A stretch of 64,000 nt of DNA from CAZBWS01 sp964495705. GTDB lineage: Bacteria; Pseudomonadota; Gammaproteobacteria; HTCC5015. The DNA lies in contig CAZBWS010000006.1 in assembly GCA_964495705.1 (NCBI GenBank), forward strand, positions 1 to 64,000, in the 5' to 3' direction. Numbering within the stretch: position 1 is the first letter of the stretch; each line of letters starts with the position of its first letter. The notes under the pieces are model-generated. The model was not told the DNA's origin, made no database searches, and was given only the letters and a program-made list of their open reading frames with translations. Position numbers and translations under genes: made by a program. This document shows positions 35,264 through 44,381 of this stretch, in pieces.

Positions 35264-36295
35264 ATGAGTAATGCTACACAGTCCGCAACCCTTCGCTTTT
35301 TTGTGATCAGTGCAGCATTTATCATATTGGTGGCCGGCATGCGCTCTGCCGCGGATATGCTTGTACCCTTTTTGCTTGCCATATTCATTGCAGTGATTGC
35401 CACGCCGCCACTGCATTGGCTACAAAATAAAGGCTTGCCGCGCTGGTTAGCCATGCTGGCAGTCATTACCGCTATAGTTGGATGCAGTAGTTTAATGGTT
35501 GCCTTGGTTGGCAGCTCTATTACGGACTTTAGTCAGTCGCTTCCCGAATATAAGGCACGCTTAAAATCTGAGACGCAGGGCTTAATTACCTTACTCAATA
35601 GCTATGGCATAGAAACACCCAGCCAACTGATTCAAGAATACATTGACCCTGGCGCTGCTATGGATCTAGTGAGTAAATTGTTTAGTGGCTTGGGAAACAC
35701 CCTCGCCAATGCCTTTTTAATTTTACTCACCGTGGTTTTTATCTTGGGTGAGACAAGCAGCTTCCCGAAAAAGCTAGACGCTGCCTTTGATAATGCGCAC
35801 AGCCATATGCAAGGCTTTAATCGCTTTATTGGCAACGTCAAACAGTATGTGGCCATCAAAAGTATAATGAGTGCTGCAACAGGTATTGTTATATCCCTTT
35901 GGCTATGGGTGTTAGAAATTGACTACCCACTACTCTGGGGCCTGCTAGCTTTCTCGCTCAACTATGTACCTAATATTGGCTCTATCATTGCCGCCGTACC
36001 CGCCGTACTCCTGGCCTTTGTACAACACGGCATGCTAATCGCACTATTGGGGGCTGGAGGCTATCTACTGGCCAATGTCATTATCGGTAACATTATCGAG
36101 CCGCGTTTCTTAGGCAAGGGTTTAGGGCTTTCTACATTAGTCGTATTTATATCCTTGGTATTTTGGGGCTGGGTATTCGGGCCAGTTGGCATGTTGCTAT
36201 CTGTACCTTTGACGATGTTTGTCAAAATCGCCTTGGACAGCTCTGACGAATCGCGCTGGCTATCTGTATTAATGGACTCAGAAGCTACTGAATAA
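35264..36295 (+). CDS. AI-2E/PerM-family membrane permease
   Basis: This 343-aa membrane protein has the AI-2E transporter family layout: two or three helices at the N-terminus (residues 9-80), a soluble central region (about 85-145), and a helical bundle at the C-terminus with LLWGLLAFSLNYVPNIGSIIAAVP and NIIEPRFLGKGLGLSTLVV. Members include the AI-2 exporter TqsA and sodium/proton antiporters, so the substrate cannot be inferred. It is preceded by the coupled 114-aa protein. Confidence 0.88.
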   Translation: MSNATQSATLRFFVISAAFIILVAGMRSAADMLVPFLLAIFIAVIATPPLHWLQNKGLPRWLAMLAVITAIVGCSSLMVALVGSSITDFSQSLPEYKARLKSETQGLITLLNSYGIETPSQLIQEYIDPGAAMDLVSKLFSGLGNTLANAFLILLTVVFILGETSSFPKKLDAAFDNAHSHMQGFNRFIGNVKQYVAIKSIMSAATGIVISLWLWVLEIDYPLLWGLLAFSLNYVPNIGSIIAAVPAVLLAFVQHGMLIALLGAGGYLLANVIIGNIIEPRFLGKGLGLSTLVVFISLVFWGWVFGPVGMLLSVPLTMFVKIALDSSDESRWLSVLMDSEATE

Positions 36296-36344
36296 AATGC
36301 ATTAAAAGACTAACATTAAAAAATAAATCACCATAGGATCAAAC

Positions 36345-37121
36345 ATGAATAACACCGCCGTCATTACTGGCGCATCATCGGGAATCGGAGAAGCCTATGC
36401 CGCCGCCTATGCTAAACAAGGTTACGATTTACTGTTAATTGCTAGATCAAAAGATAAGCTTGAGACACTCGCAACCGCATTAAATAAAGAACATGGTATT
36501 AACGCCACCTCCTACCCCGCAGACCTAACTCAATCAACAGATCTATTAGAGCTTACTCAACTACTACAAAACAAGCCTGTCTCTGTGCTGGTTAACAATG
36601 CAGGGGTTGCCACCATAGGGCCATTTATTAAGCGAGAACCACAACGCTTAGAGGAAGAAGTTCTACTGAATATTAATGCAGTTGTGCAATTAACTCGCGC
36701 TGTATTGCCCGGCATGACATTGCGCAACACCGGCACTGTCATTAACATTGCTTCTAGCACTGCCTTCCAACCCTCTCCCTTTTGGGCCAATTACGCGGCA
36801 ACCAAGTCGCATGTTGTGAGTTTCACCCAAGCACTGAACGATGAAGTCAATGGCACAGGGGTATTTCTTCAGGCAGTTTGCCCAGGACCTGTAGATACAG
36901 GTTTTGAAAATTATGCCTCAGACGGAAATTTAGATGCACCTAAATTTATATTTATCAGCCCAGAAACGGTGGTGCGAGACTCTTTAAAAGACATCAAGAA
37001 AAAGCGTGAAATCAGCATCCCTGCTGCTCATCATCGTTTAGTGATGAATGCTGGCCGTCTGTTACCCACACGAGTATCACGCCTTGCATTGCGCCTTTCT
37101 GGCAAGCGCATGTTTGACTAA
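36345..37121 (+). CDS. Short-chain dehydrogenase/reductase
   Basis: This 258-aa classical SDR has the cofactor motif GASSGIG (9-15), VNNAG, and the catalytic S with YAATK. After the Rossmann core, a C-terminal tail of about 30 residues carries a basic RLVMNAGRLLPTR stretch that may contact the membrane, as in SDRs acting on lipids. The substrate is unknown. It precedes a GST-type gene by 12 bp and is likely co-transcribed with it. Confidence 0.87.
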   Translation: MNNTAVITGASSGIGEAYAAAYAKQGYDLLLIARSKDKLETLATALNKEHGINATSYPADLTQSTDLLELTQLLQNKPVSVLVNNAGVATIGPFIKREPQRLEEEVLLNINAVVQLTRAVLPGMTLRNTGTVINIASSTAFQPSPFWANYAATKSHVVSFTQALNDEVNGTGVFLQAVCPGPVDTGFENYASDGNLDAPKFIFISPETVVRDSLKDIKKKREISIPAAHHRLVMNAGRLLPTRVSRLALRLSGKRMFD

Positions 37122-37133
37122 GCAAGATATTCT

Positions 37134-38294
37134 ATGAGCCAAGCCTACACCCTTTTTTACATGGATCTATCCTATTACAGTGGCAAGATACAAAGCTATC
37201 TTCGCTATAAAGGTATTCCTACCCAAGAAAAGCATGTAAATTGGTGGATGATGGCCAACCATATATTGCCCAATACTGGCATGATGGAAGTGCCAGTTTT
37301 ACAAAGCCCCGACGGAGAGTGGCTACGCGACAGTACTTCTTTGATATTCCATTTAGAAAAAGAATACCCTGAAGGCAACGTTATACCGGAAGACCCTTAT
37401 CATGCTTTTTTTAACTATCTATTAGAAGACTATGCGGATGAATGGCTGTGGCGCCCAGCTATGCACTACCGCTGGAGTTATGCTAAAGATCGCCGCCTGT
37501 ATGAACGACGCTTTACCGAAGATTTTATGCTGCATCCTATGGGCACTAAGGTGCTTACGCGTTTGTTTTTAGGCTGGCGACAAAAGCGTGAATATGTACG
37601 TAAAGATGGTATCAGCAGGGACACTCGCGAACATGTAGAGAGCACCTATTTAGATACTCTAGATCGAATGGAAGCCATACTCCAGAAACGTGACTTCCTA
37701 TTCGGCGATAAGCCTTCTATTGCCGACTTTGGTTTTATGGCTTCGATGTACCGCCACTTTAGCTTAGACCCGACCCCTGCACGTATTATGCGCGAACGCG
37801 CACCGGGCGTTTATGCTTGGGTTGCTCGTATGTGGAATGCCCAACATAAAGACTATAGCTATCAGAGCTGGGCAAGTAGCGCGGGCAAACTGCCCGAAGA
37901 TTGGGAGCCTTTACTGGACCATATCGGCAACACCTATCTACCCTATTTGGCCGCGAATGCGGATGCGCTGCTGGCCGGGCAAGAGCGCTTTGACGTGACG
38001 ATTGAAGGCGTGATCTACAAAGGCCTAGCAACCAACCGCTATCGTGTATGGTGCTTAGAGAAACTCATCACTTTCTATAAAAATTTGCCAGATAAGTCGC
38101 GCCAAGATATTCAAGCGACGCTGGTTAAGCATGGCTGCCGCGAGCACCTATGGCCCTATAGAGACTTGCAATCTAAGTTGCACGACGGAGACATACTGCC
38201 CCATTGTACAGCGCTCCCTACTCCGCTATGGAAGCGCTTAATTTATTATGTGACAGGTACGCCAAGACATGACTATAGGGGCTTGGAAAATTAA
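37134..38294 (+). CDS. Large glutathione S-transferase-like protein
   Basis: This 386-aa protein begins with a GST thioredoxin-fold domain (MSQAYTLFYMDLSYYSGKIQ, then MMEVPVLQSPDGEWLRDST and HLEKEYPEG). A helical C-terminal domain follows, with DFGFMASMYRHFSLDPTP, and the last 120 or so residues are unlike a normal GST. Known GSTs are about 200-240 aa, so this one is extended. It is followed with no spacer by tapT. Confidence 0.82.
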   Translation: MSQAYTLFYMDLSYYSGKIQSYLRYKGIPTQEKHVNWWMMANHILPNTGMMEVPVLQSPDGEWLRDSTSLIFHLEKEYPEGNVIPEDPYHAFFNYLLEDYADEWLWRPAMHYRWSYAKDRRLYERRFTEDFMLHPMGTKVLTRLFLGWRQKREYVRKDGISRDTREHVESTYLDTLDRMEAILQKRDFLFGDKPSIADFGFMASMYRHFSLDPTPARIMRERAPGVYAWVARMWNAQHKDYSYQSWASSAGKLPEDWEPLLDHIGNTYLPYLAANADALLAGQERFDVTIEGVIYKGLATNRYRVWCLEKLITFYKNLPDKSRQDIQATLVKHGCREHLWPYRDLQSKLHDGDILPHCTALPTPLWKRLIYYVTGTPRHDYRGLEN

Positions 38295-38888
38295 GTGGGC
38301 ACGCGCAGTTACTGCTCCAATTGCCAACGCCCAACCAAGACGTGCCTATGTGATGCACTGGTGACGTTAGACTGCAATTTCCAACTCATTATTTTACAAG
38401 ACCCTAGCGAAGCCAAACATGCACTTTCTTCAGCGCCGATTTTAGAAAAGTCTATTCGCGATAGTAAGCTCATTATTGGTGACGTTTTCAATCCTGAAAA
38501 AATATTGGGGCTCAATTGGAAAAGTAATAGCCTGCTTGTCTTTCCTGGCGAACATGCACTGACTGAACAAGAAGCTAAGTCCAAAAAATTCAAACATTTA
38601 ATTTTACTAGACGGCACATGGCGTAAAGTTACGCGCATGCTACATGCTAATGAGTGGTTGCAAGAACTGCCCTGTATCGCCATTGATGTGCAACACGCCA
38701 GCCAATACACGATACGCAAATCACCGCGTACAGACGGCCTGTCAACAATAGAAGCCGCTGTCTACGTACTCAATGTGCTGCATAGCAAACAAGATTTCGC
38801 TCAAATCTTGAAGGCTTTCGAAAAAATGATAGCACTGCAAATCAGTGCCATGGGTGAAGAGACTTTTCAGAAAAACTATAACGTCTAA
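38295..38888 (+). CDS. tapT: tRNA-uridine aminocarboxypropyltransferase (DTW domain)
   Basis: This 197-aa protein starts at GTG 38295, directly after the TAA of the GST-type gene. It has an N-terminal zinc motif (C7, C10, C17, C19 in CSNCQRPTKTCLC), the DTW-type LLDGTWRKV segment, and RTDGLSTIEA. TapT (YfiP) adds the 3-amino-3-carboxypropyl group from SAM to uridine 47 of tRNA (acp3U). Confidence 0.9.
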   Translation: MGTRSYCSNCQRPTKTCLCDALVTLDCNFQLIILQDPSEAKHALSSAPILEKSIRDSKLIIGDVFNPEKILGLNWKSNSLLVFPGEHALTEQEAKSKKFKHLILLDGTWRKVTRMLHANEWLQELPCIAIDVQHASQYTIRKSPRTDGLSTIEAAVYVLNVLHSKQDFAQILKAFEKMIALQISAMGEETFQKNYNV

Positions 38889-38889
38889 T

Positions 38890-40023
38890 TTAAGCTGTTT
38901 GCTCACTAGACTGCACCACTCCTGGCCACAAAGGCTGATGTTCTTTACACGTAAGTATATTAACCAGCTTTACCAAACGCTTTGCGATTGACTCTTCGAC
39001 AACGGGTACACCGTGCTTAGCACAGATCTCTCGCACACAACTGTGAGCCACGCGATACTGTAGCAAGGTTAGATCAGGAAATAGATGGTGTTCTATTTGG
39101 TAGTTTAAATAACCCTGCATAAAGTCACGCACTTCACCACCACAATTATAGTCGGCCGAACCCACAATTTGATGTAGATAAAAGCTGGCCCGATCCGCTG
39201 GGTGTTTATCAAATACGTATAAGTCAGAACCCGCGTGATTGGGCGTGATGACCACGTAAGTCCATACATTGATGACTAACTCTGCAACTAATAAATTCAG
39301 TAAGGCGCTCAGCGCCGCCTCGGGACTGTGTAATAAAAACAAAGACGGTAAAAAAATAAACCGGAAGCTAATGTAAGGCAACCAGCATTGCCACATAACA
39401 ACCCAAAAACGCTTATTCATGGGAGACCAAAGCTCCCAGGAACCCAAATCGATATTGGTTTTTTCTTGCTTGTTAAGCAGTGCATTCAAAGTATTAATGG
39501 CATAGTAAAAAGGCTTCCATAACATAGCCGCGCCCAATACAAATAAATAACGAAGAAACATCGGCATAGAACTATCGCGTATCCAATCTACTTTGTTCTG
39601 CGGCACATCAGGATCTGCCTGCTCTCCCAAACTGTAATGGTGAAGTATATCGTGCTCATAATGCCAGGCATTGGGAGTCATCCAGTCCATCCAATGCACC
39701 ACACGCCTCCAGCCACGGGCATAAAATTTACTGTCATAGCGCCGAGGAGCGCCAGGGATTTTCTCATAAGCCTTATGACTAATATGGTGTGACACAATGG
39801 CCCAGCGCGCAAAGCTAGCGGCCGCCAGAGTAATAATAGAAAGCAGGTTCAAGCCAAAGCCTGCCGTTAGCAAGCCAATAAGTGCTAACAGCCAAACCAC
39901 GCGCTCAATATTTTTAAAATGAGCCAAGTCCTTGGCACCTATATTATTACGAAGCTCTTTGCGCAACTGGTCTATTTCCGCACCAAAAGCTTTTAAGTCG
40001 ATATCAAAGGGAGTTGTTTGCAT
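38890..40023 (-). CDS. Membrane fatty-acid desaturase, third paralog
   Basis: This 377-aa FA_desaturase-family protein has histidine boxes H79-H80-xx-H83, H121-xx-H124...H128-H129 and QIEHHLFPD near 310. Three or four hydrophobic regions anchor it in the membrane. It differs clearly from the tandem pair at 4949-7170 and is not next to a reductase gene, so it depends on an electron donor made elsewhere. It is followed convergently by tapT and preceded by a START-like lipid-binding protein gene that is probably co-transcribed with it. Confidence 0.86.
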   Translation of the reverse strand: MQTTPFDIDLKAFGAEIDQLRKELRNNIGAKDLAHFKNIERVVWLLALIGLLTAGFGLNLLSIITLAAASFARWAIVSHHISHKAYEKIPGAPRRYDSKFYARGWRRVVHWMDWMTPNAWHYEHDILHHYSLGEQADPDVPQNKVDWIRDSSMPMFLRYLFVLGAAMLWKPFYYAINTLNALLNKQEKTNIDLGSWELWSPMNKRFWVVMWQCWLPYISFRFIFLPSLFLLHSPEAALSALLNLLVAELVINVWTYVVITPNHAGSDLYVFDKHPADRASFYLHQIVGSADYNCGGEVRDFMQGYLNYQIEHHLFPDLTLLQYRVAHSCVREICAKHGVPVVEESIAKRLVKLVNILTCKEHQPLWPGVVQSSEQTA

Positions 40024-40051
40024 AATTTAGTGATCTTATTTTGGGCTGTGA

Positions 40052-40495
40052 CTAACGTTGTTCTATTGACTTCAGCATACTGTGAAAAACACCAGAGCCT
40101 TGTTTCTGCATAACTTTATCTAGTAACTTACCTACGAGCGGGACAGCCACTTCACCCTCAGACACCCACGTCACCTGTGTCGTCTCGTCGCCCAAATCAA
40201 CAAAGTCGATAAGCCCTTTGTAGTGATTCATGCCTAACGGCTTAGCTTTTTCTATTTTGTACTGCATATGCACAGGGCGCTCAAACGCTGTAATACGTTC
40301 CCATACTTGGAACCCGTTCATCTTTACAGAGCGAAAAGCGCCCAAGCCATTGCGTTCTTCGGCGCCTTCTTGCAACAACTCAGAGTCATCGATTGCAGGA
40401 AAAGCCGCATAATTACCGTGATCACTAATAGCGTCAAACACCTTAGCAATCGGCGCTTGAACGATGCGCTGTACTTTTATTTTAAACATGTTCAT
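40052..40495 (-). CDS. SRPBCC/START-like lipid-binding protein
   Basis: This 147-aa protein has the helix-grip pattern of polyketide cyclase/dehydrase-like SRPBCC proteins: VQRIVQAPIAKVFDAISDHGNYAAF at the N-terminus, VWERITAFERP in the middle, and a C-terminal helix. Such domains hold hydrophobic ligands. It lies 28 bp upstream of the desaturase, on the same strand, so it could deliver or sense an acyl substrate. Confidence 0.82.
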   Translation of the reverse strand: MNMFKIKVQRIVQAPIAKVFDAISDHGNYAAFPAIDDSELLQEGAEERNGLGAFRSVKMNGFQVWERITAFERPVHMQYKIEKAKPLGMNHYKGLIDFVDLGDETTQVTWVSEGEVAVPLVGKLLDKVMQKQGSGVFHSMLKSIEQR

Positions 40496-40539
40496 TCTCG
40501 AGTAATTTTATTGGCATGCACAATAACACTCTCACAGCC

Positions 40540-40548
40540 TATCCGCAT
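40540..40548 (-). repeat. Dispersed motif ATGCGGATAGGCT, intergenic copy
   Basis: Reads AGCCTATCCGCAT on the + strand (40536-40548), a full match to the extended consensus, between the divergent SRPBCC gene and trmA. Confidence 0.8.
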
Positions 40549-40596
40549 TAATCAATATTTACCCACATCGAAGTCATCAATGCTAAAATCCCGTGC

Positions 40597-41706
40597 ATGA
40601 GCAATAGCACACTTCCGATCGAACAATACCCCAATTTATTAGACGAGAAAGCGGCTCGCCTGCGCGGACTGTTTGGCGACCTCACCACGCCAGAATTGAA
40701 AGTTTATGACTCTCCCCGTGAACACTTTCGTATGCGTGCAGAGTTTCGTATATGGCACGATGAAGGTGATTGCTGCTATGCCATGTTTGAACCTGGGCAG
40801 AAAGCCAGCTTTAAGACATTAATACGCATACAAAATCTGCCCATTGCAGCTAAAGCGATTAATGAATTGATGCATCCCTTGTTAGATGCCATTAAAACTC
40901 AAGAAATCACCAAAAACCGTATCTTCACGATTGAGTTTTTATCGACTCTCAGCAATGACATGTTGGTCACACTGATCTATCACAAGACACTGGATGAGGA
41001 ATGGGAGGCGGCGGCGCGTAAGCTGGAGCAGAAATTTGGCATTCATATCATTGGCCGCAGCCGTAAGCAGAAGTTGGTGCTGACTCAGGACTATGTCACC
41101 GAAACCTTGAGTATCCAAGAACGTGATTACCACTACAAGCAAATTGAAGGGGGATTCACCCAACCCAACGCCCATGTTTGCGCCAAGATGGTAAATTGGG
41201 CGGTGGAAGCCGCTAAGGGCTTGGATGGCTCAAAGGATATGCTGGAACTGTATTGCGGCAACGGTAATTTCACCCTGCCACTCGCTAGTCAATTTAAACG
41301 TGTACTGGCCACAGAGATTTCTAAAACCTCGGTGTACGCTGCGCAGTGGAATATTGAAAAAAACAATATCGACAATATTCAGGTGATTCGCCTATCCAGC
41401 GAAGAATTCACCGAAGCCTATACTTGTGTGCGTGAATTTAGGCGCTTACAACGTAGTGAAATTGATATAAGTAGTTACAATATCAGCACTGTATTTGTTG
41501 ACCCTCCCCGTGCTGGCATCGATGCGGATACGCTAAAACTGATCGCCCAGTTTGACAATATCCTATACATCTCCTGCAACCCCGATACCCTGCGAGACAA
41601 TATGCAGGCGCTTAAACACACACACAGCATTGAGCGCTTTGCTCTATTTGACCAGTTTCCCTATACACACCACATTGAATCTGGGGTATTACTCAAGAAG
41701 CGATGA
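40597..41706 (+). CDS. trmA: tRNA (uracil-5-)-methyltransferase
   Basis: This 369-aa RNA methyltransferase makes 5-methyluridine at position 54 of tRNA. Visible family parts are GGFTQPNAHV, the SAM motif ELYCGNGNFTLPLA, VDPPRAGID, and the catalytic cysteine in ISCNPDTL. There is no N-terminal TRAM domain and no iron-sulfur cysteine cluster, which separates it from RlmD. The length is as in E. coli. Confidence 0.95.
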   Translation: MSNSTLPIEQYPNLLDEKAARLRGLFGDLTTPELKVYDSPREHFRMRAEFRIWHDEGDCCYAMFEPGQKASFKTLIRIQNLPIAAKAINELMHPLLDAIKTQEITKNRIFTIEFLSTLSNDMLVTLIYHKTLDEEWEAAARKLEQKFGIHIIGRSRKQKLVLTQDYVTETLSIQERDYHYKQIEGGFTQPNAHVCAKMVNWAVEAAKGLDGSKDMLELYCGNGNFTLPLASQFKRVLATEISKTSVYAAQWNIEKNNIDNIQVIRLSSEEFTEAYTCVREFRRLQRSEIDISSYNISTVFVDPPRAGIDADTLKLIAQFDNILYISCNPDTLRDNMQALKHTHSIERFALFDQFPYTHHIESGVLLKKR

Positions 41707-41711
41707 ACTGA

Positions 41712-42881
41712 TCATTGATCAGTATAGTGCGCTACCACTGCTTGTATTTTTCCGCCGCGATAAACACTGGTGCCCACATAAATACTGTCCCCGGACACTT
41801 CTACCTCTCCAGTCGTGCTTTGAGCAGCTCCCGATAGTTTTGCCCAGACAAGTCGATCACCTTGCAGATCAAACTGTTCGGTCGTTGCATTGCCCGTGAC
41901 AAGTAGTTCGCCATTATCATTAATAGCGACATCCCGTACAAAACTACTATCCTGCTCAGCCTGCCATTGGATACGTCCTCTACTATCAAATTGAGTTAGC
42001 TGTCGGCCTTTCCCATAAGACTGTACTAAAACGATATGCGCTGTTTCAGGGGCTTTAAGCAATACAGGCCCTGTTAATAAATTATTACTAGTAGAAGGCA
42101 AACCAATTACACGTTGCCACTCTACTATTCCTTGGAATATATTGATTTTTTTCAGCCAAGCCTTGCCGCCTTGCATTTCACTTATCGCTAAATACAATGC
42201 GCCCGCTTGCCAGCTAAGGTCCAACTGCTGATTTAAACCCTTCTCTGCATTAGCTAAATACCAAAGTTGATTACCGTCTACATCATAGGCATTAATACCC
42301 TTTGCACCGGCGACATAAAAATCACCTAATAACCCAACCTCAATAGACCAAGTTTGTTCGCTCTGATGAATATCAACCAATAAAACACCTTGGGTATTGA
42401 GTACTTGTGTACGCTTACCAGTGACATAAATTTTATCCGCAATGATCTGCATGCTGCGCGCTGAGCCATCTTGATAGCTATAGACCCAACGCTGTTGTCC
42501 CTGTTTATTAATAGCTAGTAAACGTGTTTTTCCATTGGGTGTATTAACTAATAAATATGCCTTTTCACCTGCAATTAATAACTGGGCAATATTTTCATTC
42601 TCACCCAAATCAAACACATTACTCCACACGGTATCGCCCTGTGTATCTAGCTCTAAAAGCAAAACATCTACACTGCGATTCGCGCCAACGACTATTGTCT
42701 CTACTGCGACTAATACATTTCCATTAGCAAGCGCTTGCATATCTTTAAGCCACTCTACACGCTGCTCATCATTTTCTTTCGCGCTAACGCTACGCTCCCA
42801 ATCAGCATCAATTTTACAAGCAGATAGAACCAGGCTTACTAGGCACACCATTACAGCGCTTAGTATCAATTTAATATTCAC
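41712..42881 (-). CDS. Outer-membrane lipoprotein with beta-propeller-like repeats
   Basis: This 389-aa protein has a lipoprotein signal (hydrophobic MNIKLILSAVMVCLVSLVL, then lipobox LSAC with C21). The rest is made of repeated beta-rich units (for example G.KAYLLVNTPNGKTRLLAIN and G.QRWVYSYQDGS) like PQQ/Kelch-style propellers. There is no Asp at +2 (the next residues are KI), so outer-membrane placement is likely. No close family is identified. Confidence 0.8.
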   Translation of the reverse strand: MNIKLILSAVMVCLVSLVLSACKIDADWERSVSAKENDEQRVEWLKDMQALANGNVLVAVETIVVGANRSVDVLLLELDTQGDTVWSNVFDLGENENIAQLLIAGEKAYLLVNTPNGKTRLLAINKQGQQRWVYSYQDGSARSMQIIADKIYVTGKRTQVLNTQGVLLVDIHQSEQTWSIEVGLLGDFYVAGAKGINAYDVDGNQLWYLANAEKGLNQQLDLSWQAGALYLAISEMQGGKAWLKKINIFQGIVEWQRVIGLPSTSNNLLTGPVLLKAPETAHIVLVQSYGKGRQLTQFDSRGRIQWQAEQDSSFVRDVAINDNGELLVTGNATTEQFDLQGDRLVWAKLSGAAQSTTGEVEVSGDSIYVGTSVYRGGKIQAVVAHYTDQ

Positions 42882-43086
42882 CGAAAACTCCTAATGATTT
42901 TTCACTGGAATAGTTTATGAGTGAAAATTAGAATAAACCCATCAATCAAATGCTTAATCGTATGATTTGATCAGCGCCGCTATTAAATCGCTTAAGCGAA
43001 GATGACAATGAGCGGATAGAAGCGCCATAATTACCCTATACATTCAAAATACAGAGTTAAAGGCGCCAAAATATGGCGTATAAAAA

Positions 43087-43575
43087 ATGAAACAATTAAT
43101 TATCGCACGCCACGCAAAGAGTGACTGGGTACAGGGACAAAGCGACCATGAGCGCACGCTGAATAAGTACGGTCTGTACGACACGCCTAATATGGGCAAG
43201 CGCCTTGCTGAGAGGCTCAATCAACAAGGGGCTAAAGTTGACTTGGTTATTAGCAGCTCGGCCATACGTGCATTAACCACCGCACAACTACTCGCCCGTG
43301 AATTAGGCTATGCTCCAGAGCATATCCGCATACAAGACAACCTCTACGCGAGCTCCCCACAAACATGGAAAAATATTATTGAGGGCATCGATGAACAATA
43401 CCGCTGTGTATTAATCGTGGGGCACAACCCTGAGATATCTAGCGTGGTCAGCCAGCTCAGCGGCGAGCACCAAACACTATCACCTTGCACCGTTGCACAA
43501 TTGGAATATGCGAATAAGCCCTGGAAGCCACTCTGCCAGGCGAGCTCTTTCACGATAGATAGACCCGAGCAATAA
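43087..43575 (+). CDS. sixA: Phosphohistidine phosphatase
   Basis: This 162-aa histidine-phosphatase-fold protein has R8-H9 in IIARHAKSDW and GHNPEISS for the second catalytic histidine. SixA removes phosphate from His residues, for example in PTS NPr or HPt domains. The size is typical. A 205-bp spacer upstream shows no clear element apart from an AGCGGATA at 43011. Confidence 0.92.
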   Translation: MKQLIIARHAKSDWVQGQSDHERTLNKYGLYDTPNMGKRLAERLNQQGAKVDLVISSSAIRALTTAQLLARELGYAPEHIRIQDNLYASSPQTWKNIIEGIDEQYRCVLIVGHNPEISSVVSQLSGEHQTLSPCTVAQLEYANKPWKPLCQASSFTIDRPEQ

Positions 43576-43577
43576 AT

Positions 43578-44321
43578 TTAACCGTTATAGGCTTGCAACA
43601 ACTCATCCCACTCAGAGCCAGAGAAGTGAAAACCCTTTCCAGCGGTTTGTGCAATGCCTTGCTCTTTATTTAAAGAACGTAACAGGCGATCTAAATTTTT
43701 CTTTTTCCATATGGCCGATTCAGCGTTATCGGACTTGATCACGCACTTATCAAAGTCGATTAGAAAAACCTCATCGCCACGCAATAAAATATTATGGCAA
43801 TTCAAATCGTCGTGATAAACGCCTGCATTATGAAATTGGCGAACCACTTGGCCTATGTTTTGCCAATAATTGATCTCACCCTTAAGCAATAGATCATACA
43901 GCGGAGTGACAGCCTCTAGCTGGTGCATTAATAAGTCAGCCGAGTAAAACAAGCCACCAGAGACTATCCGCATACCTGCAGGCTTGGGGGCCGGCAAGCC
44001 TAGGTTTTGCAGCTCGCACAACAGCGCCCACTCCTTGTAAGGCCGGGTGTTTTCCAGCTTACTATTGAGATAAAATTCGGGGTTGATTTTTCCAACCAAA
44101 CCACCACGCAAATAGTGGCGCAAAACCAGCTTGTGCGACTCCCAGTCGAAGAAATACGTCGTGCCCCGCCCCTGAGCCGTCTTTTTGATCAATTGATGTT
44201 GCTCTAAAAAATAGGATTCAAACAAATAGGGCCAAGAGGTCAGCTTTACGTCCTGCATATTCCCGTCGTAGAGAATATGTTGGTTGCCAACTTTTAGTTC
44301 TTTTTCTTGAATTTCAAGCAC
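43578..44321 (-). CDS. kdkA: 3-deoxy-D-manno-octulosonic acid kinase
   Basis: This 247-aa protein starts at GTG 44321 and has a kinase-like fold: YHDDLNCHNILL (catalytic D171, 169-180) and FLIDFDKC (186-193). Together with TYFFDWESHKLVLRHYLRGG (ATP lysine side), this is the KdkA signature. It phosphorylates Kdo in the LPS inner core at the cytosolic face of the inner membrane. It is convergent with sixA with 2 bp between them and divergent from the GT9 gene. Confidence 0.9.
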   Translation of the reverse strand: MLEIQEKELKVGNQHILYDGNMQDVKLTSWPYLFESYFLEQHQLIKKTAQGRGTTYFFDWESHKLVLRHYLRGGLVGKINPEFYLNSKLENTRPYKEWALLCELQNLGLPAPKPAGMRIVSGGLFYSADLLMHQLEAVTPLYDLLLKGEINYWQNIGQVVRQFHNAGVYHDDLNCHNILLRGDEVFLIDFDKCVIKSDNAESAIWKKKNLDRLLRSLNKEQGIAQTAGKGFHFSGSEWDELLQAYNG

Positions 44322-44381
44322 CGGTTTCCGCTCACAAGGGTTATACTTATCTGTAGTATAACACTTAGATATAAAGCAATC